Source of the DNA: a virus
Length of the DNA: 45,815 nt
Strand: one strand, 5' to 3'
Virus record (IMG/VR): IMGVR_UViG_3300042996_000005
Coordinates: 1 to 45,815 of that record
Below are positions 14,310-22,305 of the stretch, piece by piece (positions within the stretch are counted from its first letter, which is position 1; every line of letters begins with the position of its first letter). The notes under the pieces are model-generated. The model saw nothing but the letters and a program-made list of their open reading frames with translations, searched no databases and was not told the DNA's origin. The position numbers and the translations under genes are program-made.

Positions 14310-14773
14310 TGCAAACTGAAACCTACGACATGTTCAAGAGCGCTGTGCAGGAAATCGCCGCTGGTCCGCGCGTGAATTCTTTCCATGGCCTCACCAAGAG
14401 CCTGCTTGAGCGTCTTGCCGAAAAGGGCCTGACCCTTGAGCAGTGCGCAGACCGGCGCATGCTCAATCGCTCGCTCAGCACGTTGCAGGCGCATTGCCGG
14501 GACTACGGCATCCGCTTCCCTGATTACACCCCATCCAACATGCGCAAGCACATCAAGTTCGTGCCGAGCGGCGATTACCTCGTGCTGACTGGCGAGGAAG
14601 TTGCCGCAGTGGCCAGGGCCCTGGAGATTGTCGTTACAACCCGCGCCAAGGTCGAAAGCTGCAGCATCCCCGTCCACGGATTTGATAACGCCAAGGAAAC
14701 GCTCAAGCGCGCCGGGTATGTCGCCAAGGTCGCCAAGCTGCCCAAGAAGGCGAAGGCGGTCGCAAATGCGTAA
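14309..14773 (+). CDS. Hypothetical phage protein
   Basis: A 154-residue protein starting MQTETYDMFKSAVQEIAAGP. Helical segments surround a FPDYTPSNMRKHIKFVPSGD middle, and the C-terminus is Lys/Ala-rich (VAKVAKLPKKAKAVANA). Two cysteines (C46, C63) are not in a metal motif. I recognise no family, though the layout of a helical N-terminal and a basic tail recurs in alphaproteobacterial phage replication operons. Confidence 0.58.
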   Translation: MQTETYDMFKSAVQEIAAGPRVNSFHGLTKSLLERLAEKGLTLEQCADRRMLNRSLSTLQAHCRDYGIRFPDYTPSNMRKHIKFVPSGDYLVLTGEEVAAVARALEIVVTTRAKVESCSIPVHGFDNAKETLKRAGYVAKVAKLPKKAKAVANA

Positions 14774-14996
14774 AGACCTTACCACAAAAGACGTTCTCTA
14801 TGCTCTCGAATATCTGCATGACGCTATGGTTCGCGTCCCGCCGCAGACGATGGGAGGCGCTGCCAAGTGGCGGATGAAATCGTCCGGCGCGCCCATCAAG
14901 GACAGTATAGCAAACGAGGTCCGCGCCTCTGGTTCGGTGGCGTCCTTATCGGAGCGCAACGGGTCTGAGCTGATCGTTTGGCGGTCGGCAGCATGA
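14766..14996 (+). CDS. Hypothetical small phage protein
   Basis: A 76-residue protein starting MRKDLTTKDVLYALEYLHDA. It overlaps the preceding gene by eight bases and the RusA-like gene by four. The sequence ends with a beta-like ELIVWRSAA. I recognise no family. Confidence 0.55.
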   Translation: MRKDLTTKDVLYALEYLHDAMVRVPPQTMGGAAKWRMKSSGAPIKDSIANEVRASGSVASLSERNGSELIVWRSAA

Positions 14997-15358
14997 CCCT
15001 TCGCATCACCCTAGCATGGCCTGACAAGGCTCTTTGGCCTAACGGCGGATATGCACACCGCTTTGCCAAGGCTAAGGCCGTCAAGGCCGCTCGCACGGCT
15101 GCATGGGCACTAACGCTGGAAGCCCTCAAGGGCGCCAAGCCCGATTGGTCTGGGGCGAAACTGTCCTGGTTCCATCATCCCAAGACAGCGCATCTTCCTG
15201 ACAAGGACAACTGCATCGCCAGTGCCAAGGCAAGCCAGGACGGCATTGCTCAAGCGCTCGGCATTGATGACCGCCATTTCCAATCAACTCACACCATAGC
15301 CGAACCCATCAAGGGTGGCCTTGTCCGTGTTGAGATTACCGAAGCAGGGGCAGCATGA
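14993..15358 (+). CDS. RusA-like Holliday junction resolvase
   Basis: A 121-residue protein with the RusA pattern: a beta-strand start with WPDKALWPNGGYAHRFAKAK, and the metal-binding acidic cluster LPDKDNCIASAKASQDGIAQ (D70, D72, N73, D83) followed by GIDDRHF. RusA is a dimeric nuclease that resolves four-way junctions; the phage copy would debranch replicated DNA before packaging. The length matches the family (about 120). The ATG at 14993 overlaps the stop of the preceding gene. Confidence 0.85.
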   Translation: MTLRITLAWPDKALWPNGGYAHRFAKAKAVKAARTAAWALTLEALKGAKPDWSGAKLSWFHHPKTAHLPDKDNCIASAKASQDGIAQALGIDDRHFQSTHTIAEPIKGGLVRVEITEAGAA

Positions 15359-15690
15359 CATTGCCGCAGACCCACGAGAACGCCGTCAACTATCGCAAGC
15401 GCGACAAGCAGATGGGCGAGATGTTCAAGGGCGGCATGTCTGTCACCCAAATAGCTAACGAATTTGATCTCAGCCTTTCGCATGTTTGGTATCGGCTCAC
15501 GCAAGCCGGGTACGATGTTGGTGCCAACTCTTCCAACGTTTGGTCTATGCCTGATGATGACCGCCGTGCCGAGTTCGCCAAGAGGGCGGCTAAAGGCGCG
15601 CGCGAGGCTCTCAAGGGTTTCGAAAGCTTCCGCACCATTGGCGAGCTGACTAACCAGGTTGTCTCTGATCTGGAGAAACGCCGTGGCTAA
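15355..15690 (+). CDS. Hypothetical helix-turn-helix protein
   Basis: A 111-residue protein starting MTLPQTHENAVNYRKRDKQM. Residues about 25-52 (KGGMSVTQIANEFDLSLSHV) form a plausible helix-turn-helix. The C-terminal half is helical. It overlaps RusA by four bases, and the helicase GTG start lies inside its last codons, so it may be translationally coupled to DnaB. I recognise no specific family. Confidence 0.6.
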   Translation: MTLPQTHENAVNYRKRDKQMGEMFKGGMSVTQIANEFDLSLSHVWYRLTQAGYDVGANSSNVWSMPDDDRRAEFAKRAAKGAREALKGFESFRTIGELTNQVVSDLEKRRG

Positions 15691-17041
15691 TGCAGCCTCC
15701 CAGATCGTACTTGCAGAAACCGATGTTGAGTTAACCCTGCTCGGCACGTTCTTTGACGATCCTGATGTGTTTGATCGCTTCGCCCATACCGTCAAGCCAG
15801 AGTGGTTTGGCGACCCTTTCGCTCGATACATGTTCGAAGCCTGCCTGCGCATCCATGAGGCGGGAAACCGGCTGACCACCGCTACTGTGATCGCAGCGTT
15901 ACCGCTCGATCTGGGCGGTATGAGCCGTGGCGCTTTCTATGCCAAAGCCTCTGGCGCGGCGTTGCCTGGCATTAACGTCCCCAGCCTGGTGGCGAACATG
16001 AAGGATCGTTGGGCACGGCGCTCGCTGATCGACATGGCGCAACGAACTGCAGATGCAGCCGTGACCTTTGAAGCCGATCCATACGAACTCGCCAGCCATT
16101 GTCTCCTGGACCTTGACCATATCCTTGAGGTTAAATCCGAGAAGGCGGGCACCAGTATCGGCGGGGCAGGGCGCGATCTGATTGCCGACATCGAGAACCC
16201 TGACAAGCAGCGCGGCGCTACGACCGGCGTTCGCATTCTTGATGCCAAACTGAACGGTTATCGTCCAGGCCAGCTCTATGTGATCGCTGGGCGCCCCGGT
16301 ATGGGCAAGTCTGCGTTCATGTGTTCATCGCTACGCCGGACAGCGGCGGCGGGAACTGGCGTAGCGATATTCTCGCTGGAGATGACCCGGCAGGAAATAG
16401 CCGCCCGCATGGTGTCGGACGCCCATCAGTCGCTCAATGCGCCCAAGTATGGCGACATCCTCAAAGCCAATTTGAACGACGAGCAAAAGCAGTCGGTCTA
16501 TGAGGCCGCGCAAGACCTGTTCAACATCCCAATGCACATTGATGACAGTGCGCGTCTGACCTTTGCCCAGATCGCCGCCAAGGCCCGCAGGGTCAAGAAC
16601 GAGATGGCCGGGGCAGGGGTACGGCTTGGAGTGGTCTGTATCGACCATATGGGGCTCGTAACGCCCTCTGACCGCTATGCCGGGAACAAGGTAGCGGAAG
16701 CCGGGGAAGTCTCTGGACGGGCTCGTGCGCTTGCCAAGGAACTCGACTGCTGTGTAGTGCTGCTCTGCCAGTTGTCCCGCGAAGTCGAAAAACGCGACGA
16801 TAAGCGGCCCGTTATGTCCGACCTTCGCTGGTCCGGTGAAATCGAGCAGGACGCTCATGTGATAGGCTTCCTCTACCGCGAGGAATACTACCTCAACCAG
16901 CAAGCCGATGCAGATTTCGAAAAGCTCCGCGATGCGCGCTGGAAAATGGAGTTCCTTATCCGCAAGAACCGCAACGGCGCCACCGATGATGTGCGCCTGT
17001 TCTGTTCGATTGCGCACTCATCTATCGGGGATAATGAATGA
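15683..17041 (+). CDS. DnaB-like replicative helicase
   Basis: A 452-residue hexameric helicase predicted to unwind phage DNA at the fork. The N-terminal domain (1-140) starts with DVELTLLGTFFDDPDVFDRF. The RecA-like domain has the Walker A GRPGMGKS (203-210), the H1a-like SLEMTRQE (231-238), a Walker B region LGVVCIDHMG and the later SGEIEQDAHVIGFLYR. I placed the start at GTG 15683 because GGAGA lies seven bases upstream and the homology begins there; the longer TTG frame has no ribosome site. It is coupled by overlap to the initiator-like gene. Confidence 0.92.
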   Translation: MANAASQIVLAETDVELTLLGTFFDDPDVFDRFAHTVKPEWFGDPFARYMFEACLRIHEAGNRLTTATVIAALPLDLGGMSRGAFYAKASGAALPGINVPSLVANMKDRWARRSLIDMAQRTADAAVTFEADPYELASHCLLDLDHILEVKSEKAGTSIGGAGRDLIADIENPDKQRGATTGVRILDAKLNGYRPGQLYVIAGRPGMGKSAFMCSSLRRTAAAGTGVAIFSLEMTRQEIAARMVSDAHQSLNAPKYGDILKANLNDEQKQSVYEAAQDLFNIPMHIDDSARLTFAQIAAKARRVKNEMAGAGVRLGVVCIDHMGLVTPSDRYAGNKVAEAGEVSGRARALAKELDCCVVLLCQLSREVEKRDDKRPVMSDLRWSGEIEQDAHVIGFLYREEYYLNQQADADFEKLRDARWKMEFLIRKNRNGATDDVRLFCSIAHSSIGDNE

Positions 17042-17868
17042 CCGATCCCTGGCTCAAGTTCTACCCGACTGACTGGCGTTCTGACCCCAAGCTTAGGATG
17101 TGCGGGTTATCCGCCCGTGGGCTTTGGATTGAGATGGTTTCAATTATGCATGAAGCCACGCCATACGGTCACCTTCTCGTCTCCGGTCGCGCTCCGACAG
17201 ACACGCAGCTTGCCGTGTTGGTAGGTGCGCCTCCCGCTCAGATCCCCGAACTGCTCGGCGAACTGGAAGCGGCAGGCGTATTCTCCCGCACGGGAAAGGG
17301 TGTGATCTACTCCAGGCGAATGACGCGAGTGGCGAAGAAGTCCGCAATTGCGCGGAAAAATGGGAAGAACGGCGGCAACCCAACTCTAAGTAAACAAAAG
17401 GAAATTGGAGCTTCGGATAACCAAAACCCAACCAATGGGGTTAAGCCCCAGAAGCCAGAAGCTATATTCCAGACTGCTTCGCAGCTAGGCGAGGCGAAAC
17501 AGGTTTTTGGCCAAGTGATCGAAGCCGCATCATCTCGCGGCCAATGTCATCAGAGCCTAATCTACGGCATTGGGCCAATAACTGACTTGATCGCTCAAGG
17601 CTACGATCTTCAGGCCGACATCCTGCCTGTCATCCGGGAAAAAGCCAGCCCAACCATCCGGAGCTGGAAGTTCTTCGCCACGATCATTGTCCAGCGAACA
17701 CAGGAGCGCCAAGCCATTCCTGCGAAACTGCAGGCGCCAGCGGTTGATTGGCTAAAACGGGTTCACGCCTTCTACACCGATGATATTTGGCCGATGGCTT
17801 GGGGACCACGCCCTGGCGATCCAGGCTGCGAAGCTCCGCCTGAACTGATCCGGGGAGCGGCCGCATAA
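17038..17868 (+). CDS. Phage replication initiator-like winged-helix protein
   Basis: A 276-residue protein beginning MTDPWLKFYPTDWRSDPKLR, the start seen in alphaproteobacterial phage proteins of the O/DnaT type. Residues about 1-100 form a winged-helix-like DNA-binding domain (LSARGLWIEMVSIMHEATPY; LLGELEAAGVFSRT). A low-complexity linker (about 108-150) leads to a C-terminal helical domain that would recruit helicase. It overlaps the DnaB-like gene by four bases. The order helicase then initiator is reversed relative to lambda O-P. The origin is not identified; the initiator gene itself is a candidate location. Confidence 0.68.
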   Translation: MTDPWLKFYPTDWRSDPKLRMCGLSARGLWIEMVSIMHEATPYGHLLVSGRAPTDTQLAVLVGAPPAQIPELLGELEAAGVFSRTGKGVIYSRRMTRVAKKSAIARKNGKNGGNPTLSKQKEIGASDNQNPTNGVKPQKPEAIFQTASQLGEAKQVFGQVIEAASSRGQCHQSLIYGIGPITDLIAQGYDLQADILPVIREKASPTIRSWKFFATIIVQRTQERQAIPAKLQAPAVDWLKRVHAFYTDDIWPMAWGPRPGDPGCEAPPELIRGAAA

Positions 17869-18062
17869 TGCCAGTCAAATTCGAAAAGTCCGGCCCCAAC
17901 CTCAAGCCAGTTGCGCGATGCGATGAACCTGGCTGCACCGCTTATGCACCGTTCGGCATGGATGGGCATCTAGGCCAAGCAATAGACCGCAAGGATGCCC
18001 GATTGGCTGGGCGGCATTATTGCAGAGAGCATAACCCAGACAACAGCAAGGAAACACCATGA
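17868..18062 (+). CDS. Small zinc-binding protein
   Basis: A 64-residue protein with C-x4-C (CDEPGC) near the start and HYCREH near the end, a plausible single zinc site. It shares a base with the preceding stop and overlaps the next gene by four bases. I recognise no named family. Confidence 0.55.
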   Translation: MPVKFEKSGPNLKPVARCDEPGCTAYAPFGMDGHLGQAIDRKDARLAGRHYCREHNPDNSKETP

Positions 18063-18241
18063 GCATCGGCAAAGAACCTGAGAAAGCCCCGACACTGGAC
18101 GCCATCAAGGCCAATCTTCTGGAAGTGCGCGACCATGTGCAGTTCAACATCGGCTCGCCAGTCGCCATCGATCATCTGCTGATCAGCATCGTGGCAGTCA
18201 TCGACGCCATCCAAGCAGAACGAAGCGCAAGGAGCGCATGA
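18059..18241 (+). CDS. Hypothetical small protein
   Basis: A 60-residue helical protein starting MSIGKEPEKAPTLDAIKANL, with a hydrophobic helix (IDHLLISIVAVIDAIQAE). I recognise no family. It overlaps the preceding stop by four bases and ends one base before the next gene. Confidence 0.52.
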   Translation: MSIGKEPEKAPTLDAIKANLLEVRDHVQFNIGSPVAIDHLLISIVAVIDAIQAERSARSA

Positions 18242-18242
18242 G

Positions 18243-18473
18243 ATGAGCGATTTGGCAGACATTCGTAAGCAACTAGCCGGTTGGGCAGAAGCTGGTGAGC
18301 CAGAGGTATTCAACGCTTTGGTTTTGGCTGTTCAAGGCCTGCTCAATTCAGAGAGGGCTCGAATTGCAGAAGTTGTGATGGGTGCCATGGATTGGGACTA
18401 CGTGGACGGCGGCGTTCTGCCGTCTCCCAAGCTACGGCATGTCCTTAACAAGATCGGCGCACCAGCCGCCTAA
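18243..18473 (+). CDS. Hypothetical small protein
   Basis: A 76-residue helical protein starting MSDLADIRKQLAGWAEAGEP. I recognise no family. It is followed by a 38-base gap, the first true spacing in the rightward operon, before the NusG-like gene. Confidence 0.52.
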   Translation: MSDLADIRKQLAGWAEAGEPEVFNALVLAVQGLLNSERARIAEVVMGAMDWDYVDGGVLPSPKLRHVLNKIGAPAA

Positions 18474-18511
18474 CCCTCCTTCCTATCCACTCAATACAAG
18501 GGGCAAGACAT

Positions 18512-19081
18512 ATGGCGATCTACGTTGTTCGAACGAATATCAAAGCCGAGGATAAAGCCGAGCGCAACCTCCGCAATGCTGGTTTTGCGACCTATGCCCC
18601 ATGGCAGCGCTTCGAGCGGCTCAACCGGCGCAAGCGTATTTGGGTGCAGCACGAGATGCGCCTAGCTCCCCGCTACATCTTCCTTGATACCGGCGCGCTG
18701 AGCCGCGAACAGACGCCGTGGGGCATTATCCGGGGCTGTGAGGGCGTGGAACATGTTCTCGGCTACCAAGGGCTTCCCCTGCCGCTCAGCGGAGGCGAGG
18801 AGAAGGCACTGAACGCCATCAAGGCAGCAGAACGGGATTTTGCGTTTGATGAGACACGCGCCGGAAAGCTCCATCGTCGCGAGATCGGTAAGACCAAGCG
18901 CGAAACAACCCGCATGAAATTTCCCGTTGGCTCCAAGGTACGGATCAACGAAGGCCCGTTCATAGCGTTCGGCGGCGAAGTCACCAATGTTAACGGGCGC
19001 GGGCATTTGTTGGTAATGACGGAAATCTTCGGGCGCTTGACGGCTGTGGAGATGGAGCCGGGGCAAGTAGAAGCTGCTTGA
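18512..19081 (+). CDS. Phage NusG-like transcription elongation/antitermination protein
   Basis: A 189-residue protein with an N-terminal NusG-type NGN domain (about 1-110: MAIYVVRTNIKAEDKAERNL, YAPWQRFERLNRRKRIW, LAPRYIFLD) and a C-terminal KOW domain (about 137-187: FPVGSKVRINEGPFIAFGGE, then a VEMEP end). NusG-family proteins bind the clamp of RNA polymerase; specialised paralogues such as RfaH act at particular operons. As the last gene of the rightward early operon, just before the late genes, it occupies the place of a Q-type antiterminator. That role is inference; the fold is clear. Confidence 0.85.
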   Translation: MAIYVVRTNIKAEDKAERNLRNAGFATYAPWQRFERLNRRKRIWVQHEMRLAPRYIFLDTGALSREQTPWGIIRGCEGVEHVLGYQGLPLPLSGGEEKALNAIKAAERDFAFDETRAGKLHRREIGKTKRETTRMKFPVGSKVRINEGPFIAFGGEVTNVNGRGHLLVMTEIFGRLTAVEMEPGQVEAA

Positions 19082-19139
19082 CCTACAAGCCACATCGACA
19101 AAAGGCTGCTTTGATATCCAATTAGCTTGTATTTAGTGC

Positions 19140-19168
19140 TTGACGCATACAACCTACTTGGATAGATT
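19140..19168 (+). promoter_or_regulatory. Candidate late-region promoter
   Basis: TTGACG (19140-19145) and TAGATT (19163-19168) are exactly 17 bases apart, and AAGGAG follows at 19181 before the ATG at 19195. It lies between the NusG-like gene and the late genes, with hairpins and a terminator downstream (19897-20018). It is a natural start for a transcript that an antiterminator would extend. Confidence 0.7.
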
Positions 19169-19194
19169 GATCTCACAAACAAGGAGATCGACAA

Positions 19195-19413
19195 ATGGCA
19201 ACCATCATCCAGACCGCAGCAAACACCTACACCGCCAACAACGGCAAGGGCACCGAACTGACGCTGGTAAAGATGGAAGCCGGTTACTGGCTGGTTAGCG
19301 CAGACAATGCAGCGGCCCGCGCTTGGCGCTCTATCGGCAAGACCTTCTGGAGCCTTGCCGAGATCGAAGCAAAGTATAAGACCTTCCGTGGCATCTCCGC
19401 TCTCATCAGTTGA
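19195..19413 (+). CDS. Hypothetical small protein
   Basis: A 72-residue protein starting MATIIQTAANTYTANNGKGT, predicted mostly beta with a YWLVSADNAAARAWRSIGK middle. The AAGGAG ribosome site and the strong promoter upstream make it a well-expressed gene. I recognise no family. Confidence 0.6.
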   Translation: MATIIQTAANTYTANNGKGTELTLVKMEAGYWLVSADNAAARAWRSIGKTFWSLAEIEAKYKTFRGISALIS

Positions 19414-19422
19414 GGGCGGGCC

Positions 19423-19692
19423 GTGCTGCTCAAGAAGAACCTAGAGCCGACAGACTTTGCTGACGCAGATTGCCGCGTGTCGGGCTGGACGCCTTATTCA
19501 GGGCCAGCAACAAGCGTGACGGGCTACCGTGTATGGATATGCAGATGCGGTGGCGGCTACTGGTTTCAGCGTCACGAGTGGTCCAAGGAAGGTCGCAACA
19601 GCACCGAAATGGATGGATGGATTTTCTCCGGCTATTCGCCATATCGTCGCTGGGGCAATCACTATCTACCAGCACCCAAGGAAGAACTATGA
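19423..19692 (+). CDS. Hypothetical protein
   Basis: An 89-residue aromatic-rich protein with GTG start and GAGGG upstream, starting (M)LLKKNLEPTDFADADCRVS. WICRCGGGYWFQRHEWS contains a CxC pair. Its stop overlaps the next start (ATGA). I recognise no family. Confidence 0.5.
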   Translation: MLLKKNLEPTDFADADCRVSGWTPYSGPATSVTGYRVWICRCGGGYWFQRHEWSKEGRNSTEMDGWIFSGYSPYRRWGNHYLPAPKEEL

Positions 19693-19883
19693 CCGGCCCT
19701 GATTTTGTAAACTGGCTCGCAGAGATGAAGGCCGCAGGGTTAGCGCGTTCTGATGCTGAGTGCGCGCGCCAGCTCGATATTTCCGCCAATTCAGTTGTGA
19801 GCATGAAAGAACGTGGGGCTGATCGTAGAACCGCCTTGGCGTGTCGTGCGCTTCTCCATCGATTGCATCCCTACGGAGAGTAG
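19689..19883 (+). CDS. Small helix-turn-helix protein
   Basis: A 64-residue protein starting MTGPDFVNWLAEMKAAGLAR. DAECARQLDISANSVVSMKE reads as a helix-turn-helix, with basic residues after it (GADRRTALACRALL). It resembles short Cro-like phage proteins and may act on the hairpin-rich region immediately downstream. The overlap with the preceding gene supports the start. Confidence 0.6.
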   Translation: MTGPDFVNWLAEMKAAGLARSDAECARQLDISANSVVSMKERGADRRTALACRALLHRLHPYGE

Positions 19884-19896
19884 GTAGCCGCTTGAA

Positions 19897-19940
19897 CTAT
19901 GCTGCGAAATAGCATAGATTTACCCGCAAGTGATTTGCGG
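19897..19940. promoter_or_regulatory. Two perfect hairpins in tandem
   Basis: CTATGCT-gcgaaat-AGCATAG (19897-19917) and CCGCAA-gtgat-TTGCGG (19924-19940) are perfect inverted repeats seven bases apart. Neither is followed by a T-run. They lie in the 230-base gap before the packaging genes and could be an antitermination target, a regulator site or part of a packaging site. Confidence 0.55.
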
Positions 19941-19983
19941 TTGAACGCAAGGGGGCCTTCGTTTCAGGCGCTACCTTCGGGCC

Positions 19984-20018
19984 GTGCGGGTTGAGTTCAC
20001 TCCCCGCGCTTTCTTTTT
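19984..20018 (+). terminator. Rho-independent terminator
   Basis: GTGCGGG (19984-19990) pairs with CCCGCGC (20003-20009) around a 12-base loop, followed by TTTCTTTTT. It would stop transcripts from the promoter at 19140 before the late genes unless polymerase is modified. The pairs include one G-T wobble. Confidence 0.75.
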
Positions 20019-20113
20019 ATCGCACAAATTTCCCCCATCGAGCGCGGCGATTATCCAATATCGGACCCATTAGCCAATGTCGCCCGCTCGACCTTATTAC
20101 ATCGGAGTAAGCC

Positions 20114-20254
20114 ATGACGATCATCATCGTATTGCTGGTCATCCTCCTGTTCGTCGGCATACCCAATTGGCACGGCTATGGATATGGGCCTAGCGGCATC
20201 ATAGGCCTGCTGGTCGTTGTGCTGCTGATCCTGCTGTTGCTCGGGTATCTCTGA
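20114..20254 (+). CDS. DUF3309-family small membrane protein
   Basis: A 46-residue protein, MTIIIVLLVILLFVGIPNWH, then a YGYGPSG turn and a second hydrophobic helix ending LLLLGYL. This two-helix hairpin with the conserved W-x4-YGPSG turn is the DUF3309 family, common in proteobacteria and without known function. It lies after the terminator and abuts the next gene. Location beside terminase is unusual for a membrane protein. Confidence 0.8.
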   Translation: MTIIIVLLVILLFVGIPNWHGYGYGPSGIIGLLVVVLLILLLLGYL

Positions 20255-20449
20255 ATGAAGGGCAGCGAGTTCCTTGACGCTCTCCGCGATGCTGTTGCGC
20301 CTGCAGCCATCAGCAGCGTGACTGGCAGTTCCACAGGCGTAGCGATCAAGCTTTCTGATGGTCGCACAATCAAAGCTGAGCGGAAAGCAATAGCCGAACT
20401 CAACAGCGATGATGACATGGCGGCGTATGTGAAGCGGGTAGTTCGCTGA
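20255..20449 (+). CDS. Hypothetical small protein
   Basis: A 64-residue protein starting MKGSEFLDALRDAVAPAAIS. The start codon directly follows the DUF3309 stop. It looks like a small alpha/beta protein (GVAIKLSDGRTIKAERKAI). I recognise no family. Confidence 0.52.
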   Translation: MKGSEFLDALRDAVAPAAISSVTGSSTGVAIKLSDGRTIKAERKAIAELNSDDDMAAYVKRVVR

Positions 20450-20486
20450 TCGTTTGAATAGCTGAAAATAATCAAAGGTAAATCAA

Positions 20487-20765
20487 ATGGCAGAACGTGG
20501 CGGCAAACGCCCGGGCGCCGGTCGCAAGCCAGGGGCAATCACCAAGCGCACACAGGAGGCCACGGCGGCAATCCTAGCCAGCGGTCTAACACCGTTGGAC
20601 TACATGCTTGGCATCCTGCGCGATCAGACAAAGAACTCAGACGAGCGGTTTGAAGCGGCCAAAGCCGCTGCGCCGTATGTACATCCAAAGCTAGCGGCTA
20701 TCGACCATAGCGGCATCCTAGCCATTGTCCCGCATGAGGACGCACTCGATGAGCTTGACGACTAG
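20487..20765 (+). CDS. terS: Terminase small subunit-like protein
   Basis: A 92-residue protein starting MAERGGKRPGAGRKPGAITK, the opening typical of one group of small terminase subunits and terminase-associated proteins, followed by helices. The small subunit recognises the packaging site and recruits the large subunit. It overlaps terL by 17 bases. The protein is shorter than many small terminases (about 150), so it may be a reduced version; the call rests on motif plus position. Confidence 0.7.
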   Translation: MAERGGKRPGAGRKPGAITKRTQEATAAILASGLTPLDYMLGILRDQTKNSDERFEAAKAAAPYVHPKLAAIDHSGILAIVPHEDALDELDD

Positions 20766-22305
20766 GGAGAAGGCGATCAGGCGCCGGCTGCGCGACGACT
20801 ACCCCCACTACAGCGCTAAGTGCCTAAAGATCAGATCCAAGAGCGGGGCGATTGAACCGTTCAGCCTCAACCCCGCGCAGTTGTATCTGCATGGGAAACT
20901 AGAGGCTCAGAAGGAAGCGACTGGCAAGGTTAGAGCCTTGGTCCTCAAAGGGCGTCAACAAGGTATCTCCACCTATATCGGTGGTCGGTTTTACCATCGC
21001 ACCACGCATAACAAAGGTTTGCGCTGTTTCATCCTGACCCATGAGCAGGAAGCCACGAACAACCTGTTCGGCATGGTTGAGCGGTATCACGAGCATTGCC
21101 CCTGTCTGGTGAAACCATCAACTGGCGCTTCCAATGCCAAGGAACTCTATTTTGACCGCCTAGAAAGTGGTTACGCGGTCGGCACAGCCGGTTCTAAGGC
21201 AGTCGGGCGGTCACAAACCGTTCAATTGTTCCACGGCTCTGAGGTAGCCTTCTGGCCTAACGCACCGACCCACTTTGCAGGCGTCGTGCAAGCCATCCCT
21301 GATCTGCCAGGCACAGAGATAATCCTCGAAAGCACGGCTAACGGCGTCGGCGGTGAGTTCCACGAACGCTGGCAGCAGGCAGAGGCCGGCATAGGCGACT
21401 ACATTGCGGTGTTCGTGCCTTGGTTTTGGCAACCAGAATATGCCCGTCCAGTGCCACAGGGCTTTGCCCTTGACGACGACGAAACGATCTACGCCGAAGC
21501 CTATGGGCTCAATCTCGATCAGATGGTTTGGCGGCGCAACAAGATTGCCGAACTGAAAGACCCGATGCTGTTTATGCAGGAATATCCTGCCACCGCTGCG
21601 GAGGCTTTCCAGATGACGGGCCACGACAGCTTTATAGCGCCTGAACTCATTATCAAGGCCCGCAAGAACAAGGCTCCTGCCTCTGGCGCCCTAGTGATCG
21701 GGTACGATCCTGCATGGAAGGGATCGGACCGGCACTCAATGGCATTTCGGCAAGGGCGCAAACTGCACAAGGTGGAAAGCAAGGCCAAGCTTGACACCAT
21801 GCAGGGAGCCGGTTGGGCGAAATGGGCTTTAGACTACCACAAGCCAGCCCGAATGTTCATCGACGTAGGTGGTGTAGGGGCTGGGGTTTATGACCGGCTG
21901 GTGGAGATGGGTTACGGCGATGTTGTTCGAGCCGTGAACTTTGGCTCCTCGCCCTTTGAGCCCGCCCCAATGGACCATAAGGGTAGACCCAGTGGCGGGC
22001 CTTTGAACCGTCGCGCGGAAATGTGGATGAAGTCCAAGGAATGGCTGCAGGACGTAGCTGGTGTGGACATTCCAGACGAAGACAGCCTCCAAGCCGACGC
22101 CTGCTCGCCAGGTTACAAGTACGACAGCCACACACGTCTGCAGCTTGAGAGCAAAGACGACATGCGATCACGGGGCGTCCGATCCCCAGACGAGTGGGAC
22201 GCTGTAGCGCTCACCTTTGCAGAGCCTGTCTTCATGTACGAAGACGACGACTATCAAGACTACGACAACCGCAACCAATCCCGTTCCAGCACCACAGGTT
22301 ACTAG
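20749..22305 (+). CDS. terL: Terminase large subunit
   Basis: A 518-residue packaging motor protein. The ATPase domain shows a deviant Walker A LKGRQQGIS (about 66-74), an acidic HGSEVAFW (about 162-169) and the coupling motif ESTANG (194-199). The C-terminal RNase H-like nuclease has D320 in IGYDPAWKG, D372 in FIDVGG and a late Asp in DEWDAVAL. It translocates DNA into the prohead through the portal. I placed the start at 20749 (GAGGA upstream) within the end of terS. The ATG of the portal gene follows the stop directly. Confidence 0.92.
   Translation: MSLTTREKAIRRRLRDDYPHYSAKCLKIRSKSGAIEPFSLNPAQLYLHGKLEAQKEATGKVRALVLKGRQQGISTYIGGRFYHRTTHNKGLRCFILTHEQEATNNLFGMVERYHEHCPCLVKPSTGASNAKELYFDRLESGYAVGTAGSKAVGRSQTVQLFHGSEVAFWPNAPTHFAGVVQAIPDLPGTEIILESTANGVGGEFHERWQQAEAGIGDYIAVFVPWFWQPEYARPVPQGFALDDDETIYAEAYGLNLDQMVWRRNKIAELKDPMLFMQEYPATAAEAFQMTGHDSFIAPELIIKARKNKAPASGALVIGYDPAWKGSDRHSMAFRQGRKLHKVESKAKLDTMQGAGWAKWALDYHKPARMFIDVGGVGAGVYDRLVEMGYGDVVRAVNFGSSPFEPAPMDHKGRPSGGPLNRRAEMWMKSKEWLQDVAGVDIPDEDSLQADACSPGYKYDSHTRLQLESKDDMRSRGVRSPDEWDAVALTFAEPVFMYEDDDYQDYDNRNQSRSSTTGY

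Noticed and set aside
16331-17017. 228-residue minus-strand open frame
   Set aside because: It is antisense to the RecA-like domain of the DnaB-like helicase and shows no domain.
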